10,824 nucleotides of DNA, from contig NW_003133844.1 in assembly GCF_000003605.2 (NCBI RefSeq), positions 449,065 to 459,888 of the forward strand, read 5' to 3'. The DNA is from Saccoglossus kowalevskii. Lineage: Eukaryota; Hemichordata; Enteropneusta; Harrimaniidae. The translations under genes were made by a program, and so were the position numbers. Under the pieces are notes generated by a model. That model was given only the letters and a program-made list of their open reading frames with translations, did no database searches and was not told the origin of the DNA. Shown here one piece after another: positions 1-9,156 of this stretch; position 1 is the stretch's first letter; each line of letters opens with the position of its first letter.

Positions 1-423
1 GAAAGTGTATCATTTTCAAACTCTTAGGCTACATAGATTTCTTCAATACTCTTCTATTTTTACACATTATCTATAAAGCTCACTTCATGAGCACCTTTCA
101 GCCCCACTCATTGCTCTCGCTATAAACCTTATCAGGTGCACTTTTGGTATTAGCCTGCATATACACGGCTGTGATTGGATGAATCGTCAGTTTGTATGAT
201 ATTAATCTCCGGCCAAACAGTCCCTGCATGCATTGCCACCCCAAGTAAAATATCAGGTTCATAAAATGTCTTCCACTGTCCCATATTAAACTATGTATGC
301 ATACTAGTATGTAAAATGGGATATATATAGCATACTTGAAGATTATATATTATTTTGTTTTTTCATGAATAATTGTTGTTTTTACTCGGTATTGATTGTC
401 ACTGTAATTTCTGATGTTTGTAG
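1..423 (+). other. Intron sequence upstream of exon 1
   Basis: AT-rich DNA ending in the acceptor of exon 1. I found no stretch encoding the missing first RRM strand (RNP2) in a usable phase, so the preceding exon is probably outside the window. No promoter or repeat was recognised. Confidence 0.5.
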
Positions 424-521
424 GTTAAAAAGCTGCAGGTTATAGATTTCTTCACAAAATTTGGACCAGTTCAGAATGCTTATCTTGCAAAAGATCCAAC
501 AAGAAGACGTATGCATAAGGG
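424..521 (+). CDS. Exon 1: RRM helix 1, strand 2 and start of RNP1
   Basis: Acceptor ...gtttgtag precedes 424 and donor gtgaga follows 521. Read from 424, it encodes residues 1-32 plus two bases of Gly33. It includes DFFTKFGPVQNAYL, typical of RRM helix 1 followed by strand 2, and then a basic loop (TRRRMHK). The preceding strand with RNP2 must lie on an exon left of the window. The 98-nt length leaves phase 2, and exon 2 supplies the missing base. Confidence 0.8.
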
Positions 522-3500
522 GTGAGAACTATGAGTTTAATTGTACTGCTTTCATCAATAGGCATCAACATGTAATTGTGTGGGTTATGTCATCAGTGCT
601 TCCGTTAACTTTTTCACCACCAGACTTTCTCGTCCAAATCTGTCTGCATTTTTTTTATATTCGTCAATATTTCTGGAAATAAACCGTACTGGTAATTTTG
701 GAGCCAACAGACAAGATTTTAGAAAATTTCCAGTTTTTACTGAACTTCTGAAGGAAATTGCAGACTATAATAGGTCTATTTTGTGAATTTGTGTTGAAAA
801 GGTTAACTGCCATTATCTTTAGATAGAAAGATGGAGATGACATAGTCTCAAACGTTAATGGTTTTGTGAAAAAATGACAAATGTACTGCTAAAACAGGAG
901 TGTCAACAGTGGAGTTTTTAAATTCATGAAGAAAGAATGAACTTGAGAAATACAAAACTCATTTTTTTTCTATTTCTAAATTACTTTATGCTAAAACAAG
1001 ACCAGAGATTCTTTAAAAAACACATACACATAGATTTAAACCAGATAGGGAGAACCATACCAGTTTTGTTGTCTTTATAAACACTGATCTGTATCCTAAA
1101 ATAACCATGGAACATGCTTACATTCTTGGCATATTTAAATCTGAGTTTTAATTATATAATATTTTGTTGACAGATATGGTTTTATAACATTTCAATATGA
1201 GGAAGATTCCAAACAAGTGCTCGAAATGGCAAATCTAACATTGGATAACAGGTAATGAAACATTTAATAACATTGTTGAAAATTTTAGTATTTTTTGCAT
1301 TTGTTGTATATTACACATTGTAATGATGGAACCAACCAGATCTGTAATATTTTTCCTAAAATCACATGTTTGAATTTCAGTAAATAAGAAACTTATTTTA
1401 CATAAATTGTATATGTTGTAGTACCCCAGCCTTGTTCTTGCTCTGCTGAACCAGATTCCTTTCATCCACAAACATTTGAATTTGTATGACCTTTGTCCTG
1501 TGAATAACAGCCAATCACAAAGCTTCATCTGACACACATGTTTAAATAACTGAATCAATTAGTGACCATATTCGGAAAACACTACACATGTTCGTGTTGA
1601 TACAACCCTACCAGTATTCTCTGATTTGGTATGCATTTCAAATGACAATCATACTACTGAAGTGAATATTCAGACAAACATTATTTCTGCAAACAATTTC
1701 TCTATCCAACAGCTGAATGAGGTACGTTATCTTCATGAAATTCCTTTTTCAGTCAGTTCACCATTCAAATTCGACCCACCGTCTCACATAGGATTCTTTA
1801 GTTCTTACATTCCAAGTATATGTAGGCATATATATATGTTGAAACTCAACTCCTTAATACTTTAACCAATGGAATTTCTTCATTTCTTTTATGAACATAT
1901 GCTGCCATACAGGGGAGTGCCTCGACTCGCTGTTAGGTACTTTAGCCCTCATTTCTGAGAACCTCTCTAGGGACCCATATTGAACATAAAATGGCCGAAA
2001 GACCTTGGCACTTCAATAATATTATCACAAAGAATCACTAATTCTATTACAAATCAGATGACATCCCTGTAAATGTGCCATTTCAATTTTGTAATTTACG
2101 TACATTTAACTCATTTTTCAAGGAATGTCACATATTAAAGTAGGGGAGATTTACATAGCGTGTTATTGTTTATAAACAAGCGTCTGTCCATGAGCCTTTG
2201 CATTTATGGCATACGTTGTTATCATCTCTGAAACTAATGTTTTTGTTGCTTACTAGACTACTAAGAGTAGCACCTGCTGATTATAAACCACACCCAAAAG
2301 TATCACTACCAATGAGATTTGTAGACAAAGCTGAGGTAAGTTATCACTGATAACTGGCCCTTTTGTTTTCAAAATGAAAATGTTAGATGATGAAAATAGC
2401 TTTGTTATGCACATTATAAGATCAATTTGTTTTTAAATGTTGTTCATAAGACCGCTGGATACTGACTGACAACTGTATGCACTTAACAATATTTTCCCTC
2501 GATCATTCCAAAATGGGGACTAATTCTAGCTGAGCGTCCATCCGTTTGTGTATCTGTCCATTTGCACATGTATCTTGGACATGCCTAGACTTATTACATT
2601 CCAACTTCATACATACATTGTGGGATACGTATGCACAGGCTTTTATTTTGTGATTTGATTCAAGATGGCGAAATGGTGGCCATGCTAAAAATTCATCAAA
2701 ATCAAGTATTTCTGTCATTCCAGAACCAGGATTGCTCATGTATGAATTGATTTTGTTTATACATTGGTGTATATAATGAATCTCCATCACTTCAGCTGAG
2801 AACACAAAAGATAAATAAAATAATAGAGTTTCTTTCTGAATGCATCTCACATCACCAGGCATGTTATTAAACATTTGACTTGTTTTTGCTTCTTTCTTAC
2901 TTGATGGTATCTTGGAGAGATTACATATACCAGTAAATACATCAAACATATTGTGATGTGATTTGTTTTTCCAATGTTCTCAAAGACAGAAGCAGAAACA
3001 AATATTTGGTCAATGCTCTTGGCATGGTGGGGGTGGGGCAGGGGGATAAGTTTATGGATTTGAATAAGTTGGTGAATTTGTTTCTTGATGAATGTATTGT
3101 GAATTCTGTTGATTCATGGTTATGACACATTAGACCAATCACAATCATTTTTGAATTCATTTTTTACACTACCCCTGGTAATACAAATCTTTATGACCAG
3201 CAAACGACCATTGGCTTAAAAAGGTTAATACGTATCACAAGAGTATTCTTTTTTTTCCCAGTTACAATAATATTTCAGTGGCACCCTTCTAAACTTAAAT
3301 GCCTGGTACACAAAAGCTGCAGAACATTTGGGGGTTGTAAGCAAAGTAATAAATTTAATATCTGTCGACGGAATAAAATAGATATATGGTATATAACAGT
3401 TTCTGATTATTTATATTTATAAAAGTCATTCATATATTTAGGTATTTAAAAATTACAAGCTAAAATATAATAATGACATTTTGAAAAAAAAAAACATTTA

Positions 3501-6500
3501 ATTTTTTAGTCCCCGTTCGGACGAAGTCGGAAAACGGGGACTTATAATTCGGTCTCCGTGCGTGCGTCCGTCCGGAGTCATATTTCAGAATCCTTTGGAC
3601 CGATCCCGTTCATTCTTCGCATGTGCCTAGTACTTTTTGTGGGACATATGCACATGCAGTGGTTTAGCGATTCGATTCAAAATGGCCGACTGGCAGCCAT
3701 CTTGTTTTTTGAAAATGTTGTATTTTGGACATGCTTTGTCAGTTTTCATTCAAATTTGGTACAAAGATTATACATGTTAGGATACATGTCTTCTGACCGT
3801 CCGTGCATCCGTCCTTCCGTCCTTCCGTCTGTGCATCCGTCCGTTCGTGTGTCCGTCCGTCCAAGGTCATATTTCAGAATTCTCTGGACCGATTCTGTTC
3901 ATTCTTTGCATGTGCCTAGTACTTTATGTGGGACATATGCACATGCAATGGTTTAGCGATGCGATTTAAAATGGCTGACTGGCAGCCATCTTGTTTTTTG
4001 AAAATGTTGTATTTTGGACATGCTTTGTCAGTTTTCATTCAAATTTGGTACAAAGATTATACATGTTAGGATACACATCTTCTGACCGTCCATGCATCCG
4101 TTCTTCCGTCTGTGTGACCGTCCGTCCATGTGTCCGTCCGTTCTTCCAAGGTCATATTTCAGAATTCTCTGGACCGATTCCGTTCATTCTTTGCATGTGC
4201 CTAGTACTTTATGTGGGACATATGCACACGCAATGGTTTAGCGATGCGATTCAAAATGGCCGACTGGCAGCCATCTTGTTTTTTGAAAATGTTGTATTTT
4301 GGACATGCTTTGTCAGTTTTCATTCAAACTTGGTACATAGATACATGTTAGGATACATGTCCATGACAATTTCTTTCGCAATTGGAACAAAGATGACCGA
4401 CTGGCAGGCATCTTGTTTTTTTTTCAAATGTGGTATCTTGGACATTTGGCTTTGTCAGTTTTCATTCAAATTTGGCACATACTTTATACATGTTAGAATA
4501 CATGTCCATGACAATTTGTTTCAAAATCGGATCAAGGATGGCCGATTGACAGCCATCTGACTCTTTGGCTTTACTACTATATTTCCAAGATTTATGTACC
4601 ATTTTCATTCGTATTTGGCACATACATCATACATGTCACTTTGTTTCATAATCAGATCCAAGATGGCCGAATAACGGCTGTTTTTATTTGTGGCAATATT
4701 ACTATTATCTCTGTCAACCATGTACCCATGTATTTTCATTGATATTTAGCATGTCATAAATGGGTACATGTACATGTCAATTCAATTTGCAATTGAATCA
4801 AATATGGCCGACTGGTGGCCATCTTGTTTGTTTAAAATGTGATAACTTGGACATGCTTTCACTTGTGATCTATGTTTTTCTTTGCTATGTCTTAAACCAG
4901 AGGGGTCGTCACGCGACACATGTTCGAATTTGATGTAAATAAACAATCTGTTGTATACGCCACTTGGGACTCAAGTTTCAAGGACATGCTCACGACAACC
5001 CCTCCACTTTAATATGACGAGCACAAGGAAAACTTTCAAAAATTTAACGGGGACTGTGTCATTTTCAATAACTTGTTTATTTTATGTTTTGAAGGACAAG
5101 ATTTGGGAAGAAAACATTGATGTCAGATCCACCACCACCACCACCACACATAGTACTGCTATTGCTAGCAACCACAATGATAAACATTGTAAACCAATTC
5201 AAAGAACTGGTCAAAGAGCTGTCACTACAGACTCTGATGAAACTTTACCTCAACTAGTTGATAACCCTGCAATCTTCAATAAAGAGTCTGATGCTCAGGA
5301 GTTGAGTACTATGATATTAGACGAAAACAATATCAACATGTTAAATGATGACATAATTCTATGTATATTTGAGTACCTAAGTGTCAAGGACAAAATTAGG
5401 ATCGAAAGAGGTAATACCAATATCATTTATTATTATACATCCGTCACCGTAACACCATGAGTTACAGTGTGCCATAATTTTGTAATATTTTATGGGTATT
5501 TTCTTCCCACCATATTAGGAAATGCGAATTCCAAATATGGATTGATTACGCACATAAGCATCCTCTAATAGTAAGAAGAAACATGGCTGCCTCCACGGTT
5601 TGACCGTATTCCACACAAGGAAGTTCGCTGATTCTGTTCTAAACTTTTCGGATTTCGGCATTCCCATGATGTATCCCTGGAAGGAAAAGATTTTTAATAA
5701 TAGGGTTATTACAAGAATACCTCAAAATATGCACTCAGACAGTACGCTGTCGCATCGACCTCCGCTGCATGTCGGTTGATACTCCAGCCATACTGTCTTT
5801 GTGCATACTTTGAGGTATTCTCGTAATAACCTCATATTATACTGATCAAAAAACAGACATTAATTTTGTTTCAGTAATAATTTCTCTATTTCTCACTACT
5901 GTATGTGAACTACAGTTGTATGTATTAATTTTGAGTAATGGAATGGTAGTTTCCATGGCAACAAATGCAGAAAAGCTCTGTTTTCACAATGTGTACTCTA
6001 ATGAGACTGAAACCCTCCTAATACATGTACCATAAATACCCTTTATGTATTCCACCCCAAATTATGCTTGTGTTTTGAGACATTTTTACTATCATGATAT
6101 CTTTGTGAGAACACAGCTGATGGTTTAATATCACTTTTTCTCACAGTTTGTAAGAGATGGCAGCATTTATCATTGAAAACCTGGAACTCACTTCGAACTC
6201 TTGGATTTGACAAAATATTTGGTAGTTTCATGACTCTAGGAGGTGAGTAGATGATAGCAGCTGATATGTGCCAATATGCCACTGTGATGTGGTGAGGTTT
6301 TCATGTGGAAAGATTCATCAGTTGTTGATTTCAGAATATGCTTGTCGCTGGATAGTGTATCTTGTTGGGATAGCTTTATAGTGCGAAAAACAGACTAAAC
6401 ATAATGCATAATAACAAATTAGCATACTGTAAAATACTTTATTTTCGCTTGGAATTAATTTTCGCTATTTTCACTGAAGGGATGATTCAGTGAAAGTAAA

Positions 6501-8953
6501 ATGCAGTGAATATACCTTTTTTCTTATATTTTACATTCAACTTGTCAAAAATCAGTGAAAATGAATTCCATACAAAACACCCCAAAAGTCTTTTCAGTGA
6601 AAATTAATTCAAGCTAAAATAAAGTATTTTACAGTAGACATTTCTGTGACAGCTCCGCCCCGAGAATATGCAACAATCTGAAGCAATTGAGAAATACAAA
6701 TTCACCATTTCTCTTGCATTTGGATGTTTTAATACAATCCATATTCTCTCTGTTGCATTGTACCATTTTAAAAGAAGTCGCGGCTTCTAATACGGATATT
6801 ACAGTACTTTGCAATAGACTCATATTGTTGGCTTCAGAACATTGTATACGTGTCTCAAATAGTCCACATTGGTGGTGTATAAACAAAAGTGTTTGGTACA
6901 TGTATATGTGTCTTTTTGATTAATCCTAATTTTAGTATGTATTCTAATTGTTTTAGATTGTGAGATGCAGCATAGACACACCAACACGTTTAAGCACTTA
7001 TGATGGTTACACTGTAGTCATTCTATGAGTGAGAGCATTTCTGATAATGAAATAATTGAGGAATTACTTGTCATATTTAGTCACCTGCACTTTAATATCA
7101 ATTGCTTTGTCTTTGTGTAGCTTTGACGGACACTATATTGAAATCTATACTATGGCGTGGTTGCCAAGAATTGAAGTCTCTGGATCTTTCTGCCTCACCA
7201 CATTTACTGACAGACTGGGGAATTGATGTCATAGGTAATTATGAACATGTATGTTACTATGTGGTAGTCAATAAGTCGTTATCAATAGTGATTGGGGGTT
7301 TTTCTAGAAAAAATGAACAAGAGGGAGCACACACAGGCGAAGGAGCGGAGCAGCACAGCTAGCACAGAAACAACATGGCGGATCAACATGGAAACGCCAT
7401 ATTGGAAAGTTTCTGCGCCGTTTTAACGGTGTATCTATCGCCATTGAAATATTTTTGGAGTAATTTTAGTGTATTTGGTATCCAGACACATTGTCAGCTG
7501 GTGTTGCTCGGAAGTTTTCACAGAGAAAAATATATTTGAGAAAGATTTCATGTTGTATGACAGCACGGAAGTGCATGGCTCTAGAAATATATTTATGACT
7601 TGAAAGTTCAATTGGCAATTAGGTAAGAGGGCGCCAGCCGAGAGTATCATGGTGCTGCGCCCCTGTTCCCCGGTTTAGAAAAAACCCTGGTGATTATAAT
7701 TATGACTAATATACATCACATGACTGGACAGCTTATTGGCTGACGTTATTTGTGTATATGTTCAAATGTTGTTAAAACAAAATCTTGTTAAATTGCATCA
7801 CCTTTTATTTTGATACATTGGATCAAGGGACAGGCAACTAACTGTCTGTTCTTAGATGTAACACCTCGTGGGAATTTGAACGTTTGATGGGCTAGATTGA
7901 ATTCAGTATTCCAAGGCACATCACAAATATACAAAATGACATCACTTTGGAAATAGCTCATCATGTGCTTACTGGATATAATTCGATGTGACCTTGTATT
8001 GACCAATCATATGAATATGGTGTTATAAATAAATATAACTATACCAGTCAGTTTGTATGTTCATCCATGACAATAAACTGATTTATATTACATTTCAACT
8101 TCAGTATTTTTAATGCCTTAAGTCAGCCTTTGCCACTATTTTCAGTTCGAAAATTTTGAGTAAGGCTTTTAACCCTTGAAAGATTATGTTAATTTTGACG
8201 AGAATTAACAAAGAAATGACAGAACAATGCATCAAATGGTGCAAGATGTTGTACTAAAATTTCAGAAGAAAATGACGGTATTCAACAAGTTACAGAGGTA
8301 GATGCATAGTATACATGTATTATAACATTTTGCGAGAAATTAATTTTCATGAATTTCGCAGGTCAGTGAAAATTTTTAAATGTTGTAGTGGTGAAAAAAT
8401 TCTCTGAGGTTTTATGATATGGAGAGTCATTAACTTTCGCGTAATTTTGTTTTCATGAATACCATCAAATAACAAAAAGTATATTTAAAGAATTTCATCA
8501 TGACAAATAAGATGAAGCTTTTACAATCATTTCTCTTATGCTGTACTCAAAGGTCAGAGATGTAAAAATCTGGTCCATGTCAATTTATCTGGTGTCAAAA
8601 TGTCCAATGCTGCTCTGAAAAGACTTGCAAACAGATGTAATAAGCTACAGGTAGGAATTGTTATAATATTGGAATTATGAAATTTACATTTAAAAGATTG
8701 TCAATATCAATATTGGATGTGATTCTACCATGCCTTGTTTTTGTTTTGACCCTGGTTATAGTATTGTGACATATGAACACGTAAAATATTATATGAAAAA
8801 TTTGAAAAATTACTATCATAATAATACCTTGAAGATGATGCAATATGATATTGTCTCCCAATCACATTTAATTAATGTTTTTTTTTCAGTCTGTTGTATT
8901 GGCTGATTGTCTGTCAATTGGTGAGAAAGGGTGAGTGTTGTCAAGGTTATAAT

Positions 8954-9044
<91 letters not shown>

Positions 9045-9125
9045 TCTATTTATCTATTTATCTATTTATCTATTTATCCATCCATTCATTCATTCATTCA
9101 TTCATTCATTCATTCATTCATTCAT

Positions 9126-9156
<31 letters not shown>

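Larger units (their letters stand above)
3508..5055 (+). mobile_element. Composite non-autonomous element with hairpin, tandem core and microsatellites
   Basis: The left end agtccccgtt (3508-3517) is the exact inverse of aacggggact at the right end (5046-5055). The left end also folds on itself, because aacggggact recurs at 3533-3542. Inside are GTCC-type microsatellites, three core units of about 287 bp, and four shorter related units of about 125-145 bp. No transposase or other coding domain is seen, and long open frames inside are repeat artefacts. No clear target-site duplication is visible. A terminal hairpin, tandem core and microsatellite resemble Helitron-like non-autonomous elements such as bivalve 'pearl' or DINE-1 types. 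That class is an inference, and a foldback DNA transposon is the alternative. Confidence 0.6.
2336..5094 (+). other. Intron 3, long and repeat-rich
   Basis: About 2.8 kb separating the RRM exons from the F-box exon. It contains a degraded repeat relic near 2491-2720, a G-rich run at 3026-3045, and the composite element at 3508-5055. About 450 bp between 3050 and 3507 shows nothing recognisable. A further phase-0 coding exon here is possible but I see no candidate. Confidence 0.65.
7235..8552 (+). other. Intron 6
   Basis: It contains the hAT-like element at 7294-7689 and a possible relic near 8318-8480. The 7700-8300 stretch has only short, patternless open frames. Confidence 0.7.

Noticed and set aside
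1615-1721. Possible extra exon (acceptor-like taccag, donor-like gag|gtacgt, open frame)
   Set aside because: Its length is not a multiple of three and its phase fits neither exon 2 nor exon 3. Exons 2 and 3 already join into a continuous RRM.
2503-2949. 148-residue open frame on the - strand
   Set aside because: It overlaps the degraded repeat relic and shows no domain pattern or splice context.
3026-3045. Possible G-quadruplex
   Set aside because: Only three runs of three or more G are present, so a stable three-tier structure is not supported.
3558-4560. Long + strand open frames of 132 and 189 residues
   Set aside because: They are translations of the tandem core units and GTCC microsatellite and contain the same peptide repeated with each unit. 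No transposase motifs.
6629-6923. Overlapping open frames on both strands in intron 5
   Set aside because: Short, no domain pattern, and within an intron with supported splice borders.
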